Shown piece by piece: positions 1-7,896 of a DNA stretch of 62,617 bases (its first letter is position 1; each line of letters starts with the position of its first letter). The DNA comes from Prochlorococcus sp. AH-736-L23. GTDB lineage: Bacteria; Cyanobacteriota; Cyanobacteriia; PCC-6307; Cyanobiaceae. The translations under genes and the position numbers were made by a program. Location: positions 1-62,617 of the forward strand of contig JAOIPS010000005.1 in NCBI GenBank assembly GCA_028141225.1, in the 5' to 3' direction. Below the pieces are notes generated by a model. The model was not told the origin of the DNA, did no database searches, and was given only the letters and a program-made list of their open reading frames with translations.

Positions 1-84
1 CTGAAATTGTTTGAAAATAATTAGTTATTTAATCAGTTTACATGCAAATTAAAGTTTTGTTTTTTAGTATAAAACAAAAAATTA

Positions 85-1578
85 ATGAAGGATATTAATA
101 TTTTATGGTTCAAAAAGGATCTAAGAATAGATGATAATGAAGCACTTTATGAATCTTTAAAAAATAATGACATCTTACCAATATATGTATTTGAAATTGA
201 GTTATGGAATCAAAAAACTCATTCAAGAAGGCAATGGCAATTTTGTAAGGAAAGTCTATTAGATTTAAGAAATTCACTTAAAGAAAAAGGTCAAACACTA
301 GTAATAAGAACAGGGAATGTTATCGAAATCTTTGAAGAAATTAGTTCTAAATTTAATATATTGGGTTTATATAGTCATCAAGAAACAGGAGATTGGCTTA
401 CTTATAAAAGAGATCAAGAAGTTAAATTATGGGCTTCAAGTAAAAAAATAATTTGGAAAGAATATTTACAGTTTTCTGTATTTAGAGGAAATATAAATAG
501 GGATGATTGGTCAAAGAAATGGTCAAAAAATACATCCAGGGGATTAATTAAAGGTCCATTAAAAATTAATCCAATTGATTTTGATGCAGGGGAAATCCCC
601 GACGAAAAAATATTTTCTTTTAAAAAAGATGAATGTAAAGGAAGACTAAAAGGAGGAAGGAAAAAAGGCCTTGAAAGGATGGAATATTTTTTTAAAGAAA
701 AATTAAATTCATATTCAAAAGATATTTCAAGCCCAGAAAAATCTTTTGATAGCTGCTCAAGATTATCTCCTTATATTAGTTGGGGATGTCTTTCATTGAA
801 AGAGATTTTTTATCAAGCAAATTTATATAAAAATAACAATTCAAGAATGTTGAAAAGTAGATTAACTTGGCATTGTCATTTTATTCAAAAACTTGAAAGC
901 GAACCAGAATTGGAATTCCAAGATTTCCACCCTTATTACCAAAACATTAGAAGTAACAAAACTGAATTACTTGTTTTATGGAGTCAAGGCAATACTGGTT
1001 TTCCTTTTATAGATGCTTGTATGCGTTCATTAAACTTTAATGGATGGATTAACTTTAGAATGCGTGCAATGCTAATGTCTTTTGCAAGTTATAATCTGTG
1101 GTTAACTTGGCAAGATTCAGGCTCAGAATTAGCAAGAAAGTTTATAGATTATGAGCCTGGAATACATTGGAATCAATGTCAAATGCAGTCTGGAACAACC
1201 TCTATAAATACCAACAGAATTTACAATCCTATTAAGCAGGGAAAAGATCATGACCCTAAGGGTGAATTTATAAAAAAATGGGTACCAGAATTAAAAAAAG
1301 TAAGTGATAATTTTGTTCATGAGCCTTGGTTACTAAGTAAATTTAATAATGAAGAATACTCAAAATTAGAATACATTAAACCAATAGTTGATATTTCTCA
1401 AACATCTAGAGAAGCTAGGGAAAAAATTCAAGAAATCACGCAAAAAAAAGGCTACTGGGATATATCAAAAAAAATCTATTTAAAGCATGGCTCAAGGAAA
1501 AAAACAGTAATCAATAAAAGACCTAAAAAAATTAATAACAACAAACAAATCCAATATGAATTAAATTTAGGGATATAA
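85..1578 (+). CDS. Photolyase/cryptochrome family flavoprotein
   Basis: A 497-residue protein. The N-terminal photolyase Rossmann-like domain opens with ILWFKKDLRIDDNEAL. The C-terminal half is the helical FAD-binding domain, with the NGWINFRMRAMLMSF segment and a late SINTNRIYNPIKQG stretch that corresponds to the FAD-pocket region of class I photolyases. Members repair cyclobutane dimers with blue light or act as photoreceptors. The sequence shows the family but not which subfamily. Length is normal (about 470-500). The gene stands alone, and its stop codon lies inside the first copy of a 24-bp tandem repeat. A UV-repair role suits a surface-ocean phototroph but is inferred. Confidence 0.88.
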   Translation: MKDINILWFKKDLRIDDNEALYESLKNNDILPIYVFEIELWNQKTHSRRQWQFCKESLLDLRNSLKEKGQTLVIRTGNVIEIFEEISSKFNILGLYSHQETGDWLTYKRDQEVKLWASSKKIIWKEYLQFSVFRGNINRDDWSKKWSKNTSRGLIKGPLKINPIDFDAGEIPDEKIFSFKKDECKGRLKGGRKKGLERMEYFFKEKLNSYSKDISSPEKSFDSCSRLSPYISWGCLSLKEIFYQANLYKNNNSRMLKSRLTWHCHFIQKLESEPELEFQDFHPYYQNIRSNKTELLVLWSQGNTGFPFIDACMRSLNFNGWINFRMRAMLMSFASYNLWLTWQDSGSELARKFIDYEPGIHWNQCQMQSGTTSINTNRIYNPIKQGKDHDPKGEFIKKWVPELKKVSDNFVHEPWLLSKFNNEEYSKLEYIKPIVDISQTSREAREKIQEITQKKGYWDISKKIYLKHGSRKKTVINKRPKKINNNKQIQYELNLGI

Positions 1579-1613
1579 ATCTAATTGATTTTAGGGATAT
1601 AAATCTAATTGAT
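1566..1613. repeat. 24-bp perfect tandem duplication at the photolyase stop codon
   Basis: Two identical 24-bp copies (1566-1589 and 1590-1613), each beginning TTTAGGGATATAAATC. The first copy contains the TAA stop of the upstream gene, so the second lies wholly in the 3' untranslated region. It looks like a slippage duplication. No transposon ends are visible. Confidence 0.9.
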
Positions 1614-1741
1614 TATTTTATTATTCATATAATATTAAATTCTTCCTAATTAAATCATCAGGTAATGATTTTGGTAAATCCATTTAAAAAATCCACAAAC
1701 TAGTTATCTAAGCTTTAAGGTAGATCTAACAAGATAAGAAC

Positions 1742-1999
1742 ATGCCAAAACCTACTAAAGAGCTCAAGTCAACTCCTTTTACAGAAGTAATAGAACTAGA
1801 AAGGATAGTTACTCCAAATGAAGAAAAAAGAGTTGATCATATTTTTGTAAGAAGAAAGAAAATTTGTACTCGTCATCCTGAAGGTTTTGTTACAGAAGAA
1901 ATTGCAAGATTTGATGTTGCCTGGCCAGAAGAACCTAAAGTAGAACTAAAAGATTCAACTAAAGTCAATGATGAGGTCGAAATCAGTATTAATAAGTAA
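1742..1999 (+). CDS. Small conserved-looking hypothetical protein (85 aa)
   Basis: An 85-residue soluble, charged protein starting MPKPTKELKSTPF, with no membrane segment or recognisable catalytic motif. A central basic segment (FVRRKKICTRHPEG) is followed by an acidic tail. I do not recognise the family with certainty. Its TAA stop overlaps the ATG of the next gene (TAATG), so the two are probably translationally coupled. The function is unknown. Confidence 0.7.
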   Translation: MPKPTKELKSTPFTEVIELERIVTPNEEKRVDHIFVRRKKICTRHPEGFVTEEIARFDVAWPEEPKVELKDSTKVNDEVEISINK

Positions 2000-2172
2000 T
2001 GTCAAATAGATTTGAGTGGGATGATACCAATAGTTCAGGTATATGGTGGAGCACTAATGTAAGTATTAGAGACGAATGCATTTTGCTTAAAGAAGATACT
2101 CAATGCGAAGATTCTGATATAGTTGAACTTCTTAGGAGTATTGCACAAAATATTGAAGATAATGGCCTTTAA
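1999..2172 (+). CDS. Small hypothetical protein (57 aa), coupled to the upstream gene
   Basis: ATG at 1999 overlaps the stop of the preceding gene (TAATG) and opens a 57-residue frame beginning MSNRFEWDDTNSSGIWW and ending at 2172. It is acidic (many D and E), has two tryptophan pairs or singles near the N-terminus, and has no membrane segment. The overlap with the previous frame is the main support. No family is recognised. Confidence 0.6.
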   Translation: MSNRFEWDDTNSSGIWWSTNVSIRDECILLKEDTQCEDSDIVELLRSIAQNIEDNGL

Positions 2173-2195
2173 TGTTTAAAAGCATATTCTGTTTA

Positions 2196-3146
2196 TTAGA
2201 GATTTTCAATTGCTTTTACAGCTTTTATTAATTCGATACTTATACCTTTTTCACTCATTGAATGACCAGCATCATTAACGATAATTAATTCAGAATTTTT
2301 TAATTTCTTATTTAGATCCCAAGCACTCCTAACAGGACATACAACGTCATACCTTCCCTGAATTATTTTTGTTGGAATCGATTCTATTATTTTTATATTT
2401 TTCAAAATAAAATCCTCTTCTAAGAAAATATTATTAATAAAATAATGACATTCAATCCTTGCAAAGGCATCTGAAAAAGAATTAACTTCAGACTTATCAA
2501 AATCAAATTTTTTATTTATTAAATGACTTGTCGATAGTTCCCATTTTGTCCAAGCTGCTGCTGCTTTTGATCTAAGATTCGCATCTGAAGATGTAAGATA
2601 TTTATAAAAAGAACTTATTAAATCATTTCTTTCTTCTTTTGGTATTACAGAAATATATTCTTCAAATTCATCAGGAAATATCTCACTTGCACCATATTGA
2701 TAGAACCATAACAATTCAAACTTTCTACATAAAAATATTCCTCGCAAAGTTAAGCTGATAACTCTTGAGGGATTTTTAATCGCATATATAAGTGAAAGTG
2801 TTGAGCCCCAAGATCCACCAAACAAATGCCAACTATCTATTTTTAAAAGAATCCTTAATTTCTCAATATCATCAACTAAATTATTGGTCGTATTTCCTTT
2901 TAATTCGGAGAAAGGAGTTGAAGAACCGCAACCTCTTTGGTCAAATTGAATAATATCGAATTTATCTGGGTCAAAGTATCTTCTATATCTTGGTTGACTT
3001 CCTCCTCCTGGACCTCCATGAATGACAAGAACTTTTTTGCCATTTGGATTACCAGATCTTTCCCAATAAATAGTATGAATATCACTTACTTGCAAAAAAC
3101 CCTTTTCACGTACTTCAATTTTCGGAAACAAGACTTGATTTTTCAT
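2196..3146 (-). CDS. pip: Proline iminopeptidase (alpha/beta hydrolase, S33)
   Basis: A 316-residue alpha/beta hydrolase that should release N-terminal proline from peptides in the cytoplasm. The S33 signatures are clear: an oxyanion-hole HGGPGGG at residues 43-49, DQRGCG at 69-74, and the nucleophile elbow GGSWGS with Ser112. A late GRYDVVCP supplies the Asp and GHSMSE the His. Length matches the family (310-320). It is preceded on its own strand by a strong hairpin-T terminator at 3223-3252, so it is likely transcribed from its own promoter between 3147 and 3222. Confidence 0.93.
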   Translation of the reverse strand: MKNQVLFPKIEVREKGFLQVSDIHTIYWERSGNPNGKKVLVIHGGPGGGSQPRYRRYFDPDKFDIIQFDQRGCGSSTPFSELKGNTTNNLVDDIEKLRILLKIDSWHLFGGSWGSTLSLIYAIKNPSRVISLTLRGIFLCRKFELLWFYQYGASEIFPDEFEEYISVIPKEERNDLISSFYKYLTSSDANLRSKAAAAWTKWELSTSHLINKKFDFDKSEVNSFSDAFARIECHYFINNIFLEEDFILKNIKIIESIPTKIIQGRYDVVCPVRSAWDLNKKLKNSELIIVNDAGHSMSEKGISIELIKAVKAIENL

Positions 3147-3222
3147 TTTGAAATATTTTTAATCACTTTATTAATCCATATTATCCAAAAAGAAGTCTAG
3201 TTTAGAAGAAATTTTTTTAAAC

Positions 3223-3252
3223 AAAAAAAGGACTGCTTGTACAGTCCTTTTT
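3223..3252 (-). terminator. Rho-independent terminator (bidirectional)
   Basis: Perfect stem GGACTG (3230-3235) with CAGTCC (3242-3247) and a 6-nt loop, flanked by an A run at 3223-3229 and a T run at 3248-3252, so it can work on either strand. No plus-strand gene ends just upstream. On the minus strand it would end a transcript coming from the RNA candidate or the small genes at 3657-3982. Confidence 0.85.
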
Positions 3253-3319
3253 AATATTTGATTTCCTTCTTAAGGATATAAAATTACATATTTTAAAGTC
3301 TATTTACTCATAAACCTAG

Positions 3320-3520
3320 AATACGTGAATTCGGGGATTTCTCTCGATAATTTCAGTCCCTATTGTCGCAAGTAATTATAAAGCGAAGTCTTATCAGACT
3401 AATTGATTGAACTTTAATTTTCGAATAATCCCATTCTCAGGAATACGCTTCCTATATTTTGGAATTTGCTAAATTTCAGGCGGACTATCAATCATTTAGA
3501 TTGCCTCCGAACTCAACATT
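3320..3520. ncRNA. Structured non-coding RNA candidate, possibly 6S RNA; strand unresolved
   Basis: About 200 nt without an ORF. Both ends pair: 3326-3334 with 3507-3515 (9 bp including one G-U). Inside lies a second helix, AGTCC with GGACT, at about 3353-3357 and 3482-3486. Further inside are a small hairpin CAATC-ATTTA-GATTG (3488-3502) and an apical AAGCG/CGCTT closure. A long rod of 190-200 nt with internal bubbles is the 6S RNA plan. Read on the minus strand, the segment AGUCC-GCCUGA resembles the edge of the E. coli 6S bubble; read on plus, CAGUCCC does. On minus, a TTTACT-17-TAATTT promoter precedes it and a terminator lies at 3223-3252. On plus, a TAGAAT box precedes it and a hairpin-T6 follows (3549-3576). 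Confidence 0.5.
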
Positions 3521-3548
3521 TATAAATTACTCCTTTTTATATTTTCAG

Positions 3549-3576
3549 TAAATCCGTAAATATGCTGATTTACTTT
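3549..3576 (+). terminator. Hairpin followed by T6, possible terminator of the RNA candidate on plus
   Basis: Arms AGTAAATC and GATTTACT (8 bp) enclose a 12-nt loop, followed by TTTTTTC. On the minus strand no T run follows, so if it is a terminator it acts on plus-strand transcripts such as the adjacent RNA candidate. The loop is large and the stem AT-rich, so the call is weak. Confidence 0.4.
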
Positions 3577-3656
3577 TTTCTTAATTTATAAGAAAATTAT
3601 AGTGACCCTTTGTTTTTTATTGATAAATACAAAAATTAAAGTTTATAATCACTTGT

Positions 3657-3839
3657 TTATTCAGATTCATAGAGCAAAATAGATTCAATTATTCTTTTAT
3701 CACTATCAGAAAGTTTATAATCTTCTAATTTCCACTGAACAAATTTTACACACTCATCAATAGAAGGATTCTTATGACGGCAATTACGCCACTCTCTAAT
3801 CCAATCTGCCAAGGCAAAAGTTATTTTTGTAGTAAGCAT
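3657..3839 (-). CDS. Small hypothetical protein (60 aa)
   Basis: I start this at the ATG at 3839 (MLTTKITFALADW), giving 60 residues; in-frame GTG and TTG codons lie just upstream. It contains WIREWRNCRHKNPSIDECV and a hydrophilic C-terminus, with no membrane segment. The upstream minus-strand gene ends at 3842, almost touching, so the two probably share a message. No family is recognised. Confidence 0.55.
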   Translation of the reverse strand: MLTTKITFALADWIREWRNCRHKNPSIDECVKFVQWKLEDYKLSDSDKRIIESILLYESE

Positions 3840-3841
3840 GT

Positions 3842-3982
3842 TCACCAATCAGGGTAATTAAAATCTCCGCCATTAGGTTCTTCATAAAATTCTCCTTCTT
3901 TTATACCTTTATCATATTTTTCAATTATCTTTTTATAGGAAGCTATTGAGGGAATTAAATCTCCTACATATATGGGTTCCAT
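3842..3982 (-). CDS. Small hypothetical protein (46 aa)
   Basis: ATG at 3982 opens a 46-residue frame, MEPIYVGDLIPSIASYKK, ending DFNYPDW. It is soluble and acidic towards the end. It lies immediately upstream of the 60-residue gene, with 2 bp between its stop and that ATG. Support is the intact frame and the tight packing only. Confidence 0.45.
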   Translation of the reverse strand: MEPIYVGDLIPSIASYKKIIEKYDKGIKEGEFYEEPNGGDFNYPDW

Positions 3983-4056
3983 TGTAATTGTTATAATAAT
4001 TTTAATTATTTATTATTTTATATAGGAATTTAATAAATAGATCATTAATATGCATA

Positions 4057-4152
4057 ATGGATTTCATCAAAAAAAACAAGATCTTAACACTAATGGCTGT
4101 AATTGCAGTTATATCATTTGCATTAGAAAAAGTAGGCATAATACACCCTTAA
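4057..4152 (+). CDS. Single-helix membrane micro-protein (31 aa)
   Basis: ATG at 4057 encodes MDFIKKNKILTLMAVIAVIS and ends at 4152. A lysine-rich N-terminus precedes one hydrophobic helix (about residues 10-24), so it would insert in a membrane with the positive end in the cytoplasm. A second ATG at 4050 lies in another frame. It is similar in kind to many tiny membrane proteins in this window. The function is unknown. Confidence 0.4.
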   Translation: MDFIKKNKILTLMAVIAVISFALEKVGIIHP

Positions 4153-4180
4153 ATTAATTATCTTTATTTTTAAATACTTC

Positions 4181-4270
4181 CTAATCAAATAAGTAAACCG
4201 ATACTATTACTGCAAAAATAAGTAATGGAGATAATAATGTAAAAATTAAAGTTGAAAGATTAATAAGCAT
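4181..4270 (-). CDS. Single-helix membrane micro-protein (29 aa)
   Basis: Minus-strand ATG at 4270 encodes 29 residues beginning MLINLSTLIFTLLSPLL, nearly all hydrophobic, ending YLFD. The size is like small photosystem subunits, but it matches none that I know (PsbM, PetN, Psb30 and PsaM were compared from memory). Possible coding only. Confidence 0.35.
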   Translation of the reverse strand: MLINLSTLIFTLLSPLLIFAVIVSVYLFD

Positions 4271-4360
4271 AAATTTTAAATAAATACACAAATTTAATAA
4301 ACATCACTTTTAAGCATTTGCAATAAGTAAAATTTAAATTATTACGATATAAAAAAACAT

Positions 4361-4552
4361 TTGAACAAAGAAAGATATAAAGAAGAATATGAAGAGGGCT
4401 CAGACTTACTATGGCCTAGTGATATAGAAGATAAAATAACTCGGCAATTTTATAAAGATTTATCTAATCTTTCAAAAAATATAAACTATAGTAAAAAGAA
4501 AAACCTAAAACTTTTTGAACTAGTAGTTAGAATAATAATAGGCAAAGTCTAA
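4361..4552 (+). CDS. Small hypothetical protein (63 aa, TTG start)
   Basis: The frame opens with TTG at 4361 (MNKERYKEEYEEGSDLLWPS) and runs 63 residues. It is highly charged, with a short hydrophobic C-terminal stretch (LFELVVRIIIG). It ends 23 bp before the CPBP protease gene on the same strand, so it is probably co-transcribed with it. No family is recognised. Confidence 0.5.
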   Translation: MNKERYKEEYEEGSDLLWPSDIEDKITRQFYKDLSNLSKNINYSKKKNLKLFELVVRIIIGKV

Positions 4553-4575
4553 GATTAATTAATATTCAAACTAAA

Positions 4576-5436
4576 ATGAAAAATTTAATGATATTAATTA
4601 AAAGTTTTTTTCTTTTAAGACCAAGATTTTTATCCACTATATTTTTTATTCCAATTCTTTATAGCATTGGATGGGCTTTATCTCAGCCTCTTTTATTGTT
4701 TAATTTTGAAGAAGAAAATTTATCCTTAATTGGAACTATTATTACTTTTTTACTTTTTATCTTTTTAATGCCATATTGGTTTTATATCAAACGAAACAAA
4801 TCAAGTGCTTGGGTACTTCTTGGGGTAACTAAAGATAAATTCTTAAAAAACTTTGTCAATTTTTCTAGAGGTATTTTATTTGCTTTAGTCTTAATAATTC
4901 TAATTCTATTACCACTATTGCAAAAAAATTATATTTCTTGGATAGGTGAATTCTCGCCTATAATATTATTAAATTCAGTTGTTCTGGGGTTAGGTGTTGG
5001 ATTAGCTGAGGAAATAATTTTTAGAGGTTGGTTACTAGAAGAATTAAAATTTGAATATGATACAAAAATTTCAATAGCTTTACAAGCTATGGTTTTTAGC
5101 TTTGTTCATAATTTATCAAATGAAATCTTTTGGAACATAGTTGGATTACGTTTAGGATTTATTTTACTTGGGATATTTCTATCATTAGTAAAAATCAGAG
5201 ATGAAGGTTCCCTATGGAATTGCATAGGAATTCATGGAGGACTTGTGGGGATTTGGTTTTTTATAAATAACGGATTAATAGAATTCAAAGAAAATACACC
5301 TTCTTTTTTAGCAGGGCCTTTTTCAGAAAATATCCCAAACCCAATCGGAAGCTTTAGTGCAATTTTAATATTACTTTTATTATGTATTTTTTATGCAGTA
5401 AAATCAAAAAAATATTTCCTTAGACTTTTTAATTAG
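4576..5436 (+). CDS. CPBP family intramembrane metalloprotease
   Basis: A 286-residue polytopic membrane protein. The CPBP/Abi (Rce1-like) motifs are present: motif 1 EEIIFR with Glu145, Glu146 and Arg150, motif 2 FSFVH with His179, and a third IGIHGG in the next helix. The Glu and His residues are the expected catalytic and metal-site residues. Family members cleave or process membrane-associated peptides. The substrate here is unknown. It is preceded by a small charged gene and followed by a small membrane gene on the same strand. Confidence 0.85.
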   Translation: MKNLMILIKSFFLLRPRFLSTIFFIPILYSIGWALSQPLLLFNFEEENLSLIGTIITFLLFIFLMPYWFYIKRNKSSAWVLLGVTKDKFLKNFVNFSRGILFALVLIILILLPLLQKNYISWIGEFSPIILLNSVVLGLGVGLAEEIIFRGWLLEELKFEYDTKISIALQAMVFSFVHNLSNEIFWNIVGLRLGFILLGIFLSLVKIRDEGSLWNCIGIHGGLVGIWFFINNGLIEFKENTPSFLAGPFSENIPNPIGSFSAILILLLLCIFYAVKSKKYFLRLFN

Positions 5437-5498
5437 ATATAAATACCGATTGATTTTTGATTAGTAATTGTCAGATTAAAATAAAGCTTAATAATTTA

Positions 5499-5663
5499 AT
5501 GAACTTTGAGGCAGGAATAAGTTTTATTGTCTTTTTAATAATTTTTGGATTTACAAACTATCTAATGATGTTGAGAAGATATGAAAACGACATCAAAAAA
5601 AAGAAATTTTTACAAAAGGAAAAAATTTCCAGGTTGTACCCTAAAGGTTCATTTATTTTCTGA
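5499..5663 (+). CDS. Small single-helix membrane protein (54 aa)
   Basis: I start at the ATG at 5499 (MNFEAGISFIVFLIIFGF), giving 54 residues; the frame extends 14 codons upstream only to a TTG. There is one transmembrane helix near the N-terminus, then a very basic cytoplasmic tail (YENDIKKKKFLQKEKISR). It lies downstream of the CPBP protease on the same strand. The function is unknown. Confidence 0.5.
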   Translation: MNFEAGISFIVFLIIFGFTNYLMMLRRYENDIKKKKFLQKEKISRLYPKGSFIF

Positions 5664-5691
5664 AATTAAGAAAAGTTTTTGTAGAATTTCC

Positions 5692-5940
5692 TCACCATTT
5701 TTTATTAGTTTTTTGCCAACCTTCATTTAACAATTTTTGCCATAATAATCTCGCTTCTTCGATAAAAATTTTTTTTCTAGTTTTCATTAATGGAGGATTT
5801 TCTCCATGAATTCCCATAATAATTCCTTCTTCAATAAACATATAGTCAATAGAATTATCAGAATGATCTTTATCTTTGTAGAAACGAATCACCCCTACAA
5901 AATTGGAGTCAATTAACCAGAAATCATTAGTTGAATTCAA
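5692..5940 (-). CDS. DUF1651 family protein
   Basis: An 82-residue protein whose layout matches DUF1651 of marine picocyanobacteria: an N-terminal FWLIDSN strand, a central PLMKTRKKIFIEEARLLWQ segment, and the ending LLNEGWQKTNKKW. The start codon is TTG at 5940. It is convergent with the preceding small membrane gene. The family has no established function. Confidence 0.7.
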   Translation of the reverse strand: MNSTNDFWLIDSNFVGVIRFYKDKDHSDNSIDYMFIEEGIIMGIHGENPPLMKTRKKIFIEEARLLWQKLLNEGWQKTNKKW

Positions 5941-6011
5941 TTAACCAAAATAAAATTAAATTTATCACATGTTTGATTACAATCTTGGAGGAAAATATTT
6001 ATTTAGTTAAT

Positions 6012-6440
6012 TCATATTTGATATGTTTTTTCTTTTTGTCTACTTTTTTTCAATTCGCCACGTTTTTTCTTAAACTCAACTCTTTTCTTTTGTGATGCTT
6101 TGGTAGGTTTTGTAGATTTTCTTAATTTAAATGGTTTATTTAAAGCATTTTTTATGATTAAACTAAATTTCATTAAAGCTAGCTGCCTATTTAATAATTG
6201 ATTTCTGTGTTCTTGAACTGCTAAACGCAAGCTATTATTTACTAATTTATTTTTCAAGTTTCTTTTCAGAATTTCTTTCTGATAATCATTTAATACTTTG
6301 GAATCTTCCAAATCAAAAATAATCTCTACTCTGCTTTCAATTTTATTTACATTTTGCCCTCCAGGTCCGGAGGATCTGGAAAATCGCCACTTGATTTCGT
6401 TGGATGGGATTACTAATGTTTTAGTAATTTTTAAATCCAT
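6012..6440 (-). CDS. arfB: Alternative ribosome-rescue factor, ArfB/YaeJ type
   Basis: A 142-residue codon-independent peptidyl-tRNA hydrolase. The class-1 release-factor GGQ motif sits in SSGPGGQNVNK at residues 23-33, with the GGQ at 27-29. The codon-recognition domains of RF1 and RF2 are absent. The C-terminus is a long basic tail (KKRVEFKKKRGELKKSRQK), which in this family inserts in the empty mRNA channel of stalled ribosomes. Length matches E. coli ArfB (140). It is a stand-alone gene. Confidence 0.88.
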   Translation of the reverse strand: MDLKITKTLVIPSNEIKWRFSRSSGPGGQNVNKIESRVEIIFDLEDSKVLNDYQKEILKRNLKNKLVNNSLRLAVQEHRNQLLNRQLALMKFSLIIKNALNKPFKLRKSTKPTKASQKKRVEFKKKRGELKKSRQKEKTYQI

Positions 6441-6530
6441 TTTTAATTCTTTTTGATTTAAATTTTTAGAATCATCTCCTTAATACTGTAAAACATACCT
6501 TAAAATTCGATCGGTAAATACTGGGCGGTT

Positions 6531-6881
6531 ATGTTAGGTAAACCGAAATTCGGTGTATTTGCCGTATTAATATCTTCGGTATTTATCCTTTCATATTTCA
6601 TAGAATTATCAGATATTGAATTTGTACTAATTCAAAGGTCACTTATGTATTCAATGTTTGATATTCTTTTTGAAACACCTTCATATCGACCTGTATATGT
6701 TATTTCCGATAGTGAAATGAAGGAGTTAAAAAAAAACCAACATCAAGAAGAGCTTGATGAAATTAAAACACAAAAAGTAAGACTTGAAGATGCTTTTAAA
6801 GCTCAACTAAAACATCTTGAAGAGAGAGAAAAAGAAGTAAAAAAAGAACTTAAAGTACTCTCAGCCTCAAAAGATAAATAA
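6531..6881 (+). CDS. Membrane-anchored coiled-coil hypothetical protein
   Basis: 116 residues. The hydrophobic N-terminal segment KFGVFAVLISSVFILSYFI (about 6-24) should span the membrane. The C-terminal half (about 64-112) is a continuous charged helix rich in E and K with heptad-like leucines, as in a coiled coil. A terminator follows at 6909-6934. No family is recognised. A scaffold or anchor role would be a guess. Confidence 0.6.
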   Translation: MLGKPKFGVFAVLISSVFILSYFIELSDIEFVLIQRSLMYSMFDILFETPSYRPVYVISDSEMKELKKNQHQEELDEIKTQKVRLEDAFKAQLKHLEEREKEVKKELKVLSASKDK

Positions 6882-6908
6882 TTTATTTTTAGAGAAATTA
6901 CTTTTTTC

Positions 6909-6934
6909 AAAGACGGTTAAAACCCGTCTTTTTT
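6909..6934 (+). terminator. Rho-independent terminator
   Basis: Perfect 8-bp stem AAAGACGG (6909-6916) with CCGTCTTT (6924-6931), a 7-nt loop and a T run to 6934. It lies 27 bp after the coiled-coil gene. Confidence 0.85.
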
Positions 6935-7000
6935 AATTCTTCTAGTTTTAAGTTATCTATTAAATCCACAGATTTTAAAAATATTTTCCATAATTAAAAA

Positions 7001-7105
7001 ATGAATAATAATAAAGAAAAAATAAGAATGTTTTTACCCTTTAGTTGGGTAATCTGTGCAGCAATATCTTTTGCTTATATAAATTCACATTTAATAAATA
7101 CCTAA
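7001..7105 (+). CDS. Single-helix membrane micro-protein (34 aa)
   Basis: ATG at 7001 encodes MNNNKEKIRMFLPFSWVICA through 7105. A polar, basic N-terminus is followed by one helix (about 11-28). It ends 5 bp before the next ATG at 7111, so it is probably coupled to that membrane protein. Confidence 0.45.
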   Translation: MNNNKEKIRMFLPFSWVICAAISFAYINSHLINT

Positions 7106-7110
7106 CATAA

Positions 7111-7455
7111 ATGTCTTATCCCTCAAGAGACGAAATACTTGCATCTTCAAAAGGGTGGGTAGCATCTTTTTTAAATTTTCTTCCTGGTTTAGGATCGGGT
7201 TACTTATATCAAAGAAGATGGAAACCCTATTTTTTTACCGTCACTGCTGGTACTGCATGGTTCGCTTTAGGTATTTTTTTACAAGGTGATTCAGAACCTT
7301 CTCAAAATGAACAAATAATTGGAATTTCTGGTCTTTTTTTCATATCAATAGTTACAGTTATAGAAGCCAACTTGGCTTTCAAAAAAGCAATTAATAAAAC
7401 AAAAGCTGAAAAAGAGAAAATTATATCCTCTAACAAAAAAGGATGGTTTAAATGA
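7111..7455 (+). CDS. Two-to-three helix membrane protein (TM2-like hypothetical)
   Basis: 114 residues. The segment SFLNFLPGLGSGYLYQRRWKP has a PGLGxxYLxxRR signature like TM2-type hairpins. It is followed by helices at about 41-58 and 69-86, then a lysine-rich tail. It sits 5 bp after a 34-residue micro-protein. The family assignment is tentative and the function is unknown. Confidence 0.6.
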   Translation: MSYPSRDEILASSKGWVASFLNFLPGLGSGYLYQRRWKPYFFTVTAGTAWFALGIFLQGDSEPSQNEQIIGISGLFFISIVTVIEANLAFKKAINKTKAEKEKIISSNKKGWFK

Positions 7456-7556
7456 TTCAAAAAATTACATTAAAAAAAATATTTTGTTAGTTCTCAGTTT
7501 TTTAATTTTTGTAAAATTACCATATATAAATTTTAAGATAATTTAAAAAAATTTTT

Positions 7557-7829
7557 TTAGTTATAAAAAAACAAAATTTCCTTTTCTTTGAGACCTTCCC
7601 ATCCCGAGTCTATTAATAATTTATTTAATGTTTCTTTATCAAAATGCTTAGAACCCGTTTTGACACATCTATTTCTCATTGATTTTTTAACACCACTCCT
7701 TTGTCTTTTATTCTCCTCATCCATAATTTTATTGTAAAGATCTAGCATTTTTTGAGGGATTGGAGTACCGTCAAGATCCACTCCATTTTGAATAGCGAGA
7801 TCAACAGCCTGCATTCCCATTTTCTTCAT
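7557..7829 (-). CDS. Hypothetical protein (90 aa)
   Basis: ATG at 7829 gives a soluble 90-residue protein, MKKMGMQAVDLAIQNGVDLD, with a basic middle (KRQRSGVKKSMRNRCVKTGS). No membrane segment or known motif is seen. It lies upstream of nothing on its strand and is separated by 67 bp from the start region of the peroxiredoxin transcription unit. The function is unknown. Confidence 0.6.
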   Translation of the reverse strand: MKKMGMQAVDLAIQNGVDLDGTPIPQKMLDLYNKIMDEENKRQRSGVKKSMRNRCVKTGSKHFDKETLNKLLIDSGWEGLKEKEILFFYN

Positions 7830-7896
7830 ATATTTAAAAAAAGCTAGAACTATAATAAAACAAAACTTATTAATCTAAAATTTTTTGAATAATAAT

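Noticed and set aside
2900..3200. Antisense frames over the proline iminopeptidase start (61 aa minus and 87 aa plus)
   Set aside because: They lie in other frames of a well-supported gene and have no motif or independent start.
3320..3520. tmRNA or RNase P RNA at the structured RNA locus
   Set aside because: No tag-peptide frame, no acceptor-stem/T-loop near a CCA end, and no GAGGAAAGTC-type RNase P motif.
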